This document shows, piece by piece, positions 51,297 through 60,075 of a DNA stretch of 64,000 nucleotides; positions within the stretch are counted from its first letter, which is position 1; each line of letters starts with the position of its first letter. The notes under the pieces were generated by a model that was not told the origin of the DNA, did not search any database, and was given only the letters and a program-made list of their open reading frames with translations. The DNA comes from an uncultured Candidatus Saccharibacteria bacterium. GTDB lineage: Bacteria > Patescibacteriota > Saccharimonadia > Saccharimonadales > Saccharimonadaceae. Both the position numbers and the translations under genes were made by a program. The DNA lies in contig CALHWD010000006.1 of assembly GCA_938036825.1 (NCBI GenBank), forward strand, positions 96,016 to 160,015, written 5' to 3'.

Positions 51297-52499
51297 ATGA
51301 CGAGCCAAATTGAGGTGCGTAGTAGAGAGGGGGTGTTGTTTTGTGTTCCGTTGGACATTTTTAAAATTACCTTACAGTACACCACTGTATTCGACACAAA
51401 GCCATACAATGAAATACTCAAAAACAAAAGAGTGCAGCTATCGAAGTTTAGAAAGCTGTATATCAAAGCCAAGGTCCCTTATCCAGTAGTATTTATGAGC
51501 AAGAATGACATCGAAAGTCAGATTGATGACTATATAAAAAAGACTTTTGCTGGGGTTGACATGAAGAGGCAATATTCTATTGCAAGCCACGGTACTATAC
51601 AAATAAATGCAATATCAATTATGCTTAGGCATATAGCCGCACTACAGTCTGAAGTCAGCAAGAGTATACCAGATAGAAGTAATTTATGTGGCATATTTTT
51701 AAAGCAAAAATATAAAAGTATGAGTGTTAAGGATAAAGCTTGTATTGCAAGAGAAAAACTGGATATAAATACAGATAGAATAAATAGTACACAGGGCAAA
51801 AAGGAGGCATTTCTATACCTAGAGAGGCAGTTGAATAAACGTAATATTTTTATTTCTACGTATGATCATCGTCTATGTGCACAAACTATACAAATAGAGG
51901 ATTTTGCTGGGATTTTTATAAACCACAAGAAGGCACCTTATATTTTTATTCGTGCAAGTGATGATAAAGGTATAATAGACCCTTGGGGGAGGAAGAATCT
52001 CATTCTTATGCTGATGCTTGGTATGCTATTGCATAAAAATAATAAACCTGTAATGCTTAACACAAAACATAACTCTGATATTAATGATGAAGCATATCAG
52101 TTTGCCGAAGAGATGCTTATGCCACAAGAGGATTTCTCAGAGTGTGTGCATATAAAAGATCTAGTTGATATCAAGAAAATTAGTGAGCTATACAAGGTTA
52201 GCCCGTCTGCGGTTATTATGCGCTGTTACAGATTGAAGCTAATTAGTAATAAACAAAAAGAAAGTCTTCTGGAGGAGTGCAACAAAGAATTTGAGAAAAT
52301 CAGGTCTAAAGAGAGAGGTGGCCGTAATAGAACTATTGAGGAGGGTATTGTCTTGAATGTTGGAAGTGGAGCGACGGGCATTATATTAAATAGGGACAAG
52401 CAGGGGTTGATAGATAATGCACAGGTAAACAACCTTTTAAGTCCGAGAAAGGGCACAGATTTTTCCGTTGATGAAGTCAGAGCACACCTCAATGCTTAG
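51297..52499 (+). CDS. IrrE-like protein lacking the HExxH zinc motif
   Basis: 400 aa from ATG 51297, one nt after the hsdS stop. The fold resembles ImmA/IrrE: FAGIFINHKKAPYIFIRASD before the expected helix, and AYQFAEEMLMPQEDF with KKISELYKVSPSAVIMRCYR after it. Where the family has HExxH, this protein reads LILMLMLGMLLHKNNK, so both zinc His and the Glu are lost. It overlaps the PIN gene by 8 bp. Probably a binding-only antitoxin or regulator derived from a protease. No N-terminal XRE is visible. Confidence 0.78.
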   Translation: MTSQIEVRSREGVLFCVPLDIFKITLQYTTVFDTKPYNEILKNKRVQLSKFRKLYIKAKVPYPVVFMSKNDIESQIDDYIKKTFAGVDMKRQYSIASHGTIQINAISIMLRHIAALQSEVSKSIPDRSNLCGIFLKQKYKSMSVKDKACIAREKLDINTDRINSTQGKKEAFLYLERQLNKRNIFISTYDHRLCAQTIQIEDFAGIFINHKKAPYIFIRASDDKGIIDPWGRKNLILMLMLGMLLHKNNKPVMLNTKHNSDINDEAYQFAEEMLMPQEDFSECVHIKDLVDIKKISELYKVSPSAVIMRCYRLKLISNKQKESLLEECNKEFEKIRSKERGGRNRTIEEGIVLNVGSGATGIILNRDKQGLIDNAQVNNLLSPRKGTDFSVDEVRAHLNA

Positions 52500-52923
52500 T
52501 AAATGTACTGTTATTCTAGACACAAATTTTATACGAGAGACCAGCCTAGAGGCCTTGCAGGAAATGCAGAAAAATAATCAATTAATAACTATAGAAGAGG
52601 TCGAGGAAGAGCTGCCTAAATATGCAAAAGAAAAGCTTAAAAATTCGTGTGTAAAAGTGATACATTTAGGGGCTAATGAGTATACGGTTCTTAAAGAAAT
52701 ATTTAGTAATTCGTCTGCAATAAAACTTATAAATTATTATTCTAATGAAGGTATGGCAGACCCACTTCTACTAGCCTATATTGTACATAACAAGACTAGC
52801 GGTGATAGGCAGCTGTCAATGTTTGATAAACCACTAGAACTTGCGACTAGAGATAAAACTTTGCGAGCGTGTTGTGAAGAATTAGAAATTAAACTATATG
52901 AGGACAATAAACAACTAGCATGA
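52492..52923 (+). CDS. PIN-domain ribonuclease (toxin candidate)
   Basis: 143 aa. VILDTNFIRETS supplies the first catalytic Asp, ITIEEVEEEL the Glu, MADPLLLAYIV the second Asp and LATRDKTLRACCEEL the third acidic site. PIN toxins (VapC and relatives) cut RNA. ATG 52492 overlaps the IrrE-like stop, giving a regulator-toxin operon. This arrangement parallels known ImmA/IrrE plus DUF4411 pairs. Confidence 0.85.
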   Translation: MLSKCTVILDTNFIRETSLEALQEMQKNNQLITIEEVEEELPKYAKEKLKNSCVKVIHLGANEYTVLKEIFSNSSAIKLINYYSNEGMADPLLLAYIVHNKTSGDRQLSMFDKPLELATRDKTLRACCEELEIKLYEDNKQLA

Positions 52924-53625
52924 CCTACCAATCCGAACAGACCCTCAAAAATGACCTTGTTGCTCGACTGGTAGCCGGTGGGTATAGTAAGGTTGCTACC
53001 TGATGAGGCAGCAATGCTGGCCAACCTGCGATGGCAGCTAGAAACGCATAATGCTGCCAAGCTTAATGGTGCACCACTAACATGATACAGAATTTAAAAG
53101 TGTACTTAACCACTTGGGGTTATGGAGCGGTATTTGAGCGGGTGAAGACGCTGTGCGATAAAATGTATTTGGTGCGTGAGAATGGCGGTAGCGTATATTT
53201 AAGTTTTTAACACAAATCAGTGGTGCTAAAACGAATACCAGGTAGTGCAGCAAATTACTAATACCGATACCTACGAAACGCGCTATGATGTGACCATACT
53301 CATAATGGCAACAAAAGCTGCGCAGTAAGCGTGACCTCATTGATAAATTCATCTTCAGCTGGTTGTCTGATAGTGATGATGTCGAGGAGGAGTTTCAGCG
53401 TTTTTGGAGTGAGCAGAAGCAGCAGATGTTAGGTAATTAGCTGTGGCGGAGGGCTTTGACCCGGCACGATTGCGCTGGCTGATTGATATTATAACTATAC
53501 TGGGCGATTGTTGCGGTGATGAGCATGTGGCGGCGCTGAAGAATAAGCCATGGCTCAGTCCACCAGGTTTTAATTGAGCGCTTAACGTCGAGGGTGGGCT
53601 TGTTTATTGATACATTTGTAGAATA
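52920..53625 (+). pseudogene. Remnants of type I restriction subunit HsdR
   Basis: Starts MTYQSEQTLKNDLVARLVAG (52920 on), followed across frameshifts by DEAAMLANLRWQLETHN, VFERVKTLCDKMYLVRENGG and QITNTDTYETRYDV: all from the HsdR N-terminal nuclease region. The motor domains are gone. C-terminal pieces SKRDLIDKFIFSWLSDSDDV (53322 on) and IERLTSRVGLFIDTFVE (near 53575-53625) close the gene. About 90% of the gene is deleted. Confidence 0.75.
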
Positions 53626-53636
53626 AAATGTGATAT

Positions 53637-53870
53637 ATGAAAATCTCCGCTCACCTTAAGCCTAATTCTCGCCACCGCGAAGAGGTGGTGGTTGATAGCG
53701 ATAGCACGTATATTATCTACACTAAGGCACCAGCGATTGAGGGCCGGGCGAATGTGGCGGCGATTAAATTATTGGCCAAATATTTTGGCGTGCCGCAGTC
53801 TCGAGTAAGACTAGTGCGCGGGGCAACGTCGAAGTATAAGGTGTTTGATATTGATAACGCAGCTCTATAA
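53637..53870 (+). CDS. DUF167 / YggU family protein
   Basis: 77 aa. MKISAHLKPNSRH, VYTKAPAIEGRANVA-like block (IIYTKAPAIEGRANVAAIK) and VRLVRGATSKYKVFDI are the DUF167 signature. Function unknown; widely conserved small protein. TAGAAT (53619-53624), overlapping the hsdR relic's end, may be its -10 box. It marks the return to core sequence. Confidence 0.93.
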   Translation: MKISAHLKPNSRHREEVVVDSDSTYIIYTKAPAIEGRANVAAIKLLAKYFGVPQSRVRLVRGATSKYKVFDIDNAAL

Positions 53871-54187
53871 AATATATGTGGGGCGTAGAGTGCCCAACAA
53901 AAGATGGCAATACAGCTTTTGTAAATAGTACATCGCCAAGGTTTTAGTGCACATGAGAAAAGTGAGGCGCGATAAAATGCTGAAGCTTAAATTGCAGAGT
54001 ATCTTTCTTCCTTCTGTATGCGTTTGCTTTGTCTTACCTCATTAGATAAACCGCTGAAATTCAAATTGCAAATATCTCGATAAGTTTTCATTATAGTGCA
54101 TTAATCTGATTTTACAATGCCGACGTGTATAAGCGTAGGAAAGAAGGGTGAGACACTCAAAGAATCTTAATATTTAGGTGTATATTC
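53871..54187. other. Noncoding stretch between yggU and the deacetylase gene
   Basis: About 317 nt, AT-rich. It is between convergent genes. No terminator-quality hairpin or gene was found. Confidence 0.35.
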
Positions 54188-55702
54188 TTACGGATAATTG
54201 ACACCTGGCGCAGTCTTGCCGAGCAGTGTCTGTACGGTAACGAAGCGATAGCCTTGTTGCTTGAGCGTGTTGAGGATGCAGGGCACGGCATTGACAGAGG
54301 TGGGGTGGATGTCGTGCATGAGGATGATAGCGCCTGGCCGCGCACCAGCGACAGCACGGTTGCAAACAATGGTACTATTGCGATCAGCCCAGTCGCGTGT
54401 ATCGACTGACCACAAGATAGAGGCCATACTGCGCTGGCGCAGTTGCTCGAGGACGACACTGTTCACTGCGCCATATGGTGGGCGCATGATAGTAGGCGCA
54501 GTGCCTGTTGCTTGGGCAATAGCATTGTTGGTTCGGTCGATCTCGCTGCCGATTGCTTCTGCACTATATTGTGGCAGAACCGGATGGCTCCACGAGTGAT
54601 TCCCGAGCTGGTGACCACTGGTATGGATGCGGCGCACGACATCAGCACGGGCCGCAACTTTGCTGCCGATCATGAAGAATGTGCCTTTTGCACTATATTG
54701 GTCTAGGGTACCAAGCAGCTCGTTGGTGTATGGCCCAGGCCCATCGTCGAAGGTGAGGGCAATGCAGGCTTGAGCGCACGATCGAGAAGGCGCTGGTGCG
54801 GCTGGTACGGGGGCAGCGATTGGTTTTGGCTGCGGCTTTGGCAGGGCAGGGATGGTCGCAATCTGCCGCGCCTGAGTAGTTTGCAATGCAGCGAGGATAC
54901 TTGTGAAGGGGAGAGAGATCGTCATTGTACCATAAGATGATGGCACGAGCGCAGCTTGGCTAAAGGGCCAGGCAAGCGCATTGTCATTGGTGATAATGAA
55001 GTTGGTGAGTGCGTCTTCTGTGACCATTTCGCCAAGATCGACGGCTGGCTGTTGGCGCTCGGCAATTGTTACCGCAACGGAGCGCTGCGCAGCGTCAATG
55101 ACGGTGCGGAGATATGCGGTATTGCCACCAACGAGGTCGCGCAGGGTGATAGCCGCGCCCGTCTGCTTGTTGAATGTCCAAAATCGGGTGAAGCTGGCGG
55201 GGTGAGCTCCGTGGGTGTCTTGGTTAGCCTGGATAATAACGGATAGGGCAGTATTGGTATTGTGGGTAATTTGGTAGCTGATTGCCTCAGTCATTGGCCG
55301 GTGGAAGGTGCGGCCGGCTGCGACGCTTTGGCGAAACTCGTGGTCGAGCTGATCGATGGCGCTCGCGATAGTAGTGTCGATCGTGTTATTGCCTGTCAGT
55401 GGATATTCGAGCGAGACCTTTTCTTTGCTAGAGGTGCGGCTGACCAGCTTCGAGCGGATGCCTTGGTAGTGCGAATCGACGAAGGAGTATTTCTCATCTG
55501 TTTTATCGGTTGTGCGCGCGGCTGGTGAGGAAGGCTGCGGTGCAGCAGGCCGCACCACGTGAACGATAATAAGGGTAATAACGAGGCCACATAATGCACA
55601 GGCAAGTAGCGTAAGTAAGATAATCATGCGGCGTCGCGCTTGTGTGCAGCGTTTGTGGTGCCGCTGCAAGCGCGATGCTGGTGAGGGAGATTGACGCTCC
55701 AT
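54188..55702 (-). CDS. Polysaccharide deacetylase (PdaC/NodB-type), membrane anchored
   Basis: 504 aa. Basic N-terminus, transmembrane helix (about 25-48), a DUF3298/RsiV-like domain (about 80-275) and a NodB deacetylase domain (about 310-500). Motif 1 is ALTFDDGPGPYT, motif 2 NHSWSHP, motif 3 RPPYGAVN, motif 4 WSVDTRDW and motif 5 ILMHDIH, all with metal and catalytic residues intact. Likely removes acetyl groups from peptidoglycan or a surface glycan outside the membrane. Minus-strand TGCTATACT ends 6 nt before the ATG: leaderless. Confidence 0.93.
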   Translation of the reverse strand: MERQSPSPASRLQRHHKRCTQARRRMIILLTLLACALCGLVITLIIVHVVRPAAPQPSSPAARTTDKTDEKYSFVDSHYQGIRSKLVSRTSSKEKVSLEYPLTGNNTIDTTIASAIDQLDHEFRQSVAAGRTFHRPMTEAISYQITHNTNTALSVIIQANQDTHGAHPASFTRFWTFNKQTGAAITLRDLVGGNTAYLRTVIDAAQRSVAVTIAERQQPAVDLGEMVTEDALTNFIITNDNALAWPFSQAALVPSSYGTMTISLPFTSILAALQTTQARQIATIPALPKPQPKPIAAPVPAAPAPSRSCAQACIALTFDDGPGPYTNELLGTLDQYSAKGTFFMIGSKVAARADVVRRIHTSGHQLGNHSWSHPVLPQYSAEAIGSEIDRTNNAIAQATGTAPTIMRPPYGAVNSVVLEQLRQRSMASILWSVDTRDWADRNSTIVCNRAVAGARPGAIILMHDIHPTSVNAVPCILNTLKQQGYRFVTVQTLLGKTAPGVNYP

Positions 55703-55708
55703 AGCGCT

Positions 55709-55714
55709 AGTATA
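55709..55714 (-). promoter_or_regulatory. -10 box of leaderless deacetylase gene
   Basis: Minus-strand TATACT (55714 to 55709) with TGC upstream, 6 nt from the start at 55702. Confidence 0.65.
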
Positions 55715-55786
55715 GCAAAATAATGAGCATAAGCGCTATAGATATGATGATTATGCTCGTACCTATTACACAAGCGCAGCCTATGG

Positions 55787-55792
55787 TATAAT
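55787..55792 (+). promoter_or_regulatory. -10 box of the T4SS-ATPase operon
   Basis: TGGTATAAT (hexamer 55787-55792), 11 nt before ATG 55804; divergent from the deacetylase promoter. Confidence 0.6.
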
Positions 55793-55803
55793 TTAGGCAG
55801 AAT

Positions 55804-56235
55804 ATGGGACCACAACAGCCGCGATTCAATAGTTCTCCTGAGCAGCCTCGGGTAAATAACCCGAATATTTTCCGTTCGCCAGCGCCTCAGGTGCACGAGC
55901 GGCTTCCGGCGCTCATGCCCGAACGCCGGAGCGAGCAGCAGCCCGCTGACACACATGAAATGATGCCAATGATCCCGCAGCAGAGCCTCACACTGCCAGC
56001 TCTTCCTACCACAGTTATTGCTGCGCCACAGCCCGACCCGGATACAACCGTCACAGCTGCTCCTGCAACTGCTGCAGACGAAGACCTGATCGAGAAAGAT
56101 TGGGTTATCAAACTCAAGCAGATCATTAAGGATACCCAAGATGACCCCTACCAGCGTGAGCAGCAGGTTAGTGCTCTGCAGCGCGACTATATCTACAAAC
56201 GCTATGGGCGCAAAATTGGCGCAACGGAGAACTAG
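55804..56235 (+). CDS. Proline-rich protein upstream of the T4SS-like ATPase
   Basis: 143 aa. Residues 1-95 are Pro/Gln/Ala-rich and probably disordered. The C-terminus (about 97-143, EKDWVIKLKQIIKDTQDDPY) is a helical segment. Its stop is immediately followed by the ATG of the ATPase (0 nt between), so the two are one operon and likely interact. No family recognised. Confidence 0.7.
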   Translation: MGPQQPRFNSSPEQPRVNNPNIFRSPAPQVHERLPALMPERRSEQQPADTHEMMPMIPQQSLTLPALPTTVIAAPQPDPDTTVTAAPATAADEDLIEKDWVIKLKQIIKDTQDDPYQREQQVSALQRDYIYKRYGRKIGATEN

Positions 56236-59200
56236 ATGAATACCGTCACCACATTCATTATTGTTTTTGGCTCGGCTGGTCTTATTCTTATCATCTTGTT
56301 TGTTGCCTTTATCGTTTATCGCAACAGTATGCGCGAGGCCAAGAATTACGAGCGAGGTCTCAAGATGGTGCCGATTCTCATCCACTTGCCGCCCGCTAGT
56401 GATGATATCGACGGTGGTGGGCGCGACAAGCGTGACCTCACAGAAGAGGTGCTATCGCAGGCCCAAGTGATGTACAACATCATTGCGAGTACCAGCACCA
56501 AGGGCTTTATGAGCCGGATCTATGGGCAGCGCCATGTGTCATTTGAAATTGTGGCGCGTGAGGGTCTGGTGTATTACTATGCAGTGGTGCCAACAGTGCT
56601 GACGGACACAGTGCGCCAGGCAATTGCTGCAGCTTACCCATCGGCACGGTTAGAGGAGGTGTCGGAGCACTCGGTGTTTAGTAAGGTGGGCAAGGCGAGT
56701 GGAACGATTGGTGGTGAGTTTACTCTGCGCAAAGAATTTATTTATCCGATTTCCACCTATATGGAATCTAAGCGTGATGCGTCGCGGGCGCTGCTTAATG
56801 CAGTGTCTTCAGCTGGGCGCGAGGATGGGGTGGGAATCCAATTTTTGATCCGCCCAGCGTATGAGAAGTGGACGAAGCGCTCTATCTCGGCTGCTGAGCA
56901 GATCGTCAAGAACAAAGGTGAGAAAAAGAGTAGTGGCGGTAGTGGTCTCTCAGCGCGCGATGTTATGCAGGCACTATGGAAGCCGCCCGAGGCAAGTGAC
57001 AAGAAGGAATTCCAAGCTGAGAAGCCGCTCAGTGCGGTGGAGCAGGCTAAGGTTGATGCTATCCAAGAGAAGATTCGCTACCCCGGCTATGAGGTAATGA
57101 TCCGTGTGGTGGTGTCGTCCAATACAGCAGCGCGCTCACAGGTGCTGCTCAAAAATATTGTGGCGGCGTTCGCACTGTTTGATTCGCCGAGCTTTAATGG
57201 TTTCAAGTTTCATCTTACTAAGAATGTCGATGAGCTTGCGACGGCCTTTATCTTCCGATTCTTCCCGCAGGCAAATAGCCGCGATATTCTCAACTCAGTC
57301 GAGCTTGCCACTCTCTTCCATTTGCCAGATCAAAATAGCATTCCTACCTCGCAAGTCAAGCGCCAGATGAGTAAGCAAGTCGACGGCCCAACAGAGGTGA
57401 TGGAGACGGGGCTATTGCTCGGCTACAATGAGTTCCGCGGTGTACGCAAGCCGATTCGCCTGGCCGATAAAGACCGTCGACGTCACATCCATATCATTGG
57501 TCAGACAGGTGTGGGTAAGTCGGTCTTGCAAGAGAACTTAGCCTACCAGGATATGCTGGCGGGGCGGGGTTTTGCCTTGGTTGATCCACACGGTGACTTA
57601 GCTGAGGCATTGCTTGCCAAGGTACCGCGTGATCGGGTGGAGGATATTGTCTACTTCGACCCAGGTGATATGAGCAACCCAATTGGTCTTAATATGTTTG
57701 AGTTCGATCACCCCGACCAAAAGGACTTCTTGGTGCAGGAGGCGATTAACATGCTCTATGGCTTGTACGACCCAGGCCACACTGGTATCGTTGGGCCACG
57801 CCTCGAGCACATCTTCCGTAACTGTGCGTTGCTGCTGATGGCTGATCCTGCGGGTGGAACGTTTGTTGATGTGCCAAAGCTGCTGGTGGATGAGCAATTT
57901 CGTAATGCTAAGCTCAAATACGTGACGGACCGGCAGGTGCTCGACTTTTGGACCAAAGAGTTCCCAGCCTCGCAGCGCTCTAATGAAGCTGGTGATTTGA
58001 TTAGCTGGGTGATCTCTAAGTTTGGTCCATTTATTAGCAACGATGCGATGCGCAACATCATTGGTCAAACCAAGAGTGGCTTTAATTTCCCCGAGATTAT
58101 GAATAATAACAAGATCTTGCTTGTTAACCTCTCCAAAGGTAAGATGGGTGATCTCAACTCGAAGTTGCTTGGTATTATCTTTGTCATGAAGTTCCAGGCG
58201 GCTGCGATGGCTCGGGCTAATATCCCTGAGCACGAGCGCAAGGACTTTACGCTCTACGTTGACGAGTTCCAGAACTTTGCCACCGATAGCTTCGAGACGA
58301 TCCTCAGTGAGGCGCGTAAGTATCGCTTGAGTTTGGTTTTGGCCAACCAGTTTATGACGCAGCTCAAGGAAGAACTGCGCGAGGCTATCCTTGGTAACGT
58401 TGGTACAACCATTACCGGCCGAATTGGTACAACCGATGCTGAGATTATGGTTAAGCGCTACACGCCTGTCTTTACTGCTGAGGATTTGACCAAGCTACCA
58501 AACTTCGAGTCGGTCTGTGTGGCGCAGATTAATGGTACGCCGTCAGCGCCATTTAGTATGGCGTGGATTCCGCCAATGGGCGAACCAAACCAGCAGTTGA
58601 GTGATGCCCTCAAGAAGCTTTCGGCCGCGAAGTATGGCCGGCCGCGCGATCAAGTGGAGCGCGATATATCTGCCCGTATTAGTGTGCAACAACCCAGCCA
58701 GCCAGCAGCCGGAGCAGGGCGCTCAGGAGGCGCGGCTGGTGGGTCGTCTTTCCTCGATGAATGGCTTGCAAAGCGTAAGCAGATGAATGCAAAGAAGCCG
58801 CAATCGGCGGCAGCACCATCAGGCGCGCAGGCCTCACGGCCTGGTAGCCCAGCTGCTCAACCACCACGGCCACAAACCACACCAGCTTCCTCGGCTCGGC
58901 CATTGCGTGCCCAGCCAGCCACGCCGCCAGCTTCTTCATCCTCTCAAGCCTCACGACCACAGCCAGCTGGCGCTCCCCGCACTATGCCAAATCCAAGCGC
59001 GTCATCTCCATCGTTGACTCAGCCTACTCCACCACCGTCACCAGCGGTGCAAGATGCGCTTGATAGAGCACGTCATGCTGCGCGGCCCAATATCCTTGGT
59101 GGCCAGCAGACCGAGGCGCGTGCTCAGTCTACTCCACCGGTCGCACCATCGTCCGCTCCCGAGACAGCTATGCCATCACCAGAAGAGCTAGAGCGCGAAG

Positions 59201-59280
59201 CCTTGCGTCGCCAAGGTACTCTCAACACTCATGGCGACCTGAGCGGCGAGCCACAGGAAGTATCGATTAAGTTACATTGA
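56236..59280 (+). CDS. Type IV secretion-type coupling ATPase (TraD/VirB4/HerA-like)
   Basis: 1014 aa. One N-terminal transmembrane helix (about 7-28). A middle domain (about 50-380, DUF8128-like) precedes the DUF87/TraG-type ATPase: Walker A HIIGQTGVGKSVLQENLA, GFALVDPHGDLAEALL, Walker B FTLYVDEFQNFATD, and the arginine-finger region IGTTDAEIMVKRY. The C-terminal 200 residues are Pro/Ala/Gln/Ser-rich and disordered. It is a membrane motor for DNA or protein transfer. Only one partner gene lies next to it, so the rest of a T4SS would have to be elsewhere. Confidence 0.92.
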   Translation: MNTVTTFIIVFGSAGLILIILFVAFIVYRNSMREAKNYERGLKMVPILIHLPPASDDIDGGGRDKRDLTEEVLSQAQVMYNIIASTSTKGFMSRIYGQRHVSFEIVAREGLVYYYAVVPTVLTDTVRQAIAAAYPSARLEEVSEHSVFSKVGKASGTIGGEFTLRKEFIYPISTYMESKRDASRALLNAVSSAGREDGVGIQFLIRPAYEKWTKRSISAAEQIVKNKGEKKSSGGSGLSARDVMQALWKPPEASDKKEFQAEKPLSAVEQAKVDAIQEKIRYPGYEVMIRVVVSSNTAARSQVLLKNIVAAFALFDSPSFNGFKFHLTKNVDELATAFIFRFFPQANSRDILNSVELATLFHLPDQNSIPTSQVKRQMSKQVDGPTEVMETGLLLGYNEFRGVRKPIRLADKDRRRHIHIIGQTGVGKSVLQENLAYQDMLAGRGFALVDPHGDLAEALLAKVPRDRVEDIVYFDPGDMSNPIGLNMFEFDHPDQKDFLVQEAINMLYGLYDPGHTGIVGPRLEHIFRNCALLLMADPAGGTFVDVPKLLVDEQFRNAKLKYVTDRQVLDFWTKEFPASQRSNEAGDLISWVISKFGPFISNDAMRNIIGQTKSGFNFPEIMNNNKILLVNLSKGKMGDLNSKLLGIIFVMKFQAAAMARANIPEHERKDFTLYVDEFQNFATDSFETILSEARKYRLSLVLANQFMTQLKEELREAILGNVGTTITGRIGTTDAEIMVKRYTPVFTAEDLTKLPNFESVCVAQINGTPSAPFSMAWIPPMGEPNQQLSDALKKLSAAKYGRPRDQVERDISARISVQQPSQPAAGAGRSGGAAGGSSFLDEWLAKRKQMNAKKPQSAAAPSGAQASRPGSPAAQPPRPQTTPASSARPLRAQPATPPASSSSQASRPQPAGAPRTMPNPSASSPSLTQPTPPPSPAVQDALDRARHAARPNILGGQQTEARAQSTPPVAPSSAPETAMPSPEELEREALRRQGTLNTHGDLSGEPQEVSIKLH

Positions 59281-59354
59281 TAAACGCTTAATACAGGTGA
59301 TAGAGAACACAAGCGGCAAGCACGATATTTTTCGACGTTCGTTACCATGTGTAT

Positions 59355-59360
59355 TATACT
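59355..59360 (+). promoter_or_regulatory. -10 box of leaderless gene at 59367
   Basis: TATACT at 59355-59360, 6 nt, ATG 59367. Confidence 0.6.
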
Positions 59361-59366
59361 AAGTCT

Positions 59367-59843
59367 ATGAAAACGCACTACACTTTACTGGAACTAAGCC
59401 AAGGTTGGCGGTATGTCGGCGACGATTGGGAACTGGATTCTGATAACATAACCTGCCGAAACAAGATCACGTCTGCAATGACAACGTTCGGTGCCGACGA
59501 CACATGCCCCTGGTGTATTGAACTCGGAGTAGAACGGACACTTCCGCGTGAGGCGGGCGTGCCCACTCCTTACCCTATAGAAGGCGGTCGTTACGTCCTT
59601 ACCGTTTGTTCACCCTCGTTCGTTAATGATCCACGTGGCAAGTGGTACTTTGAAGATGATGATGAGGCGAAGCCCCTGATTATGAATACACTTGACTACG
59701 ACGCTATCTTTGAGTTTGTTGAAACAAAATTAAAGGAGTATACGTTCACATCCACACCTGACGATCCGTATGGAGACGATGTCGAATTTCGTAATGTCAC
59801 GAAGCATTGGCTTTATGATGCCGACTGGGACGACTACCACTAG
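59367..59843 (+). CDS. Unknown acidic protein with a CPWC motif
   Basis: 158 aa, rich in Asp/Glu and Trp/Tyr. A DTCPWCIELGVER segment at about residues 45-57 gives a CxxC pair; another Cys is in ITCRNK. No transmembrane or signal segment. The CPWC could be redox or metal binding; no thioredoxin fold is evident. Leaderless start excludes six codons upstream. Confidence 0.65.
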   Translation: MKTHYTLLELSQGWRYVGDDWELDSDNITCRNKITSAMTTFGADDTCPWCIELGVERTLPREAGVPTPYPIEGGRYVLTVCSPSFVNDPRGKWYFEDDDEAKPLIMNTLDYDAIFEFVETKLKEYTFTSTPDDPYGDDVEFRNVTKHWLYDADWDDYH

Positions 59844-60075
59844 CCGCCTTATTTTCGATTACGTTAATGATTCATTCATCAAATGGAAGTATTTAATAAA
59901 TCAAGGGGTGCTTGCTATGTCATCTGCCAATTCGAAGGCTAAGTATTTAACTATGGTAATACTAGCAGTAGGTTGTAGGAAGTGTCTATTATGTTATACT
60001 AGACCTACTCAACTAAGATATCAATATGATATATAATAAGTTGGTCAAATCTTTTAAACATGTTATGGAGTGTCT

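Noticed and set aside
59770..60036. 88-codon frame overlapping the CPWC-protein 3' end
   Set aside because: Mostly in another frame of that gene; no ribosome binding site.
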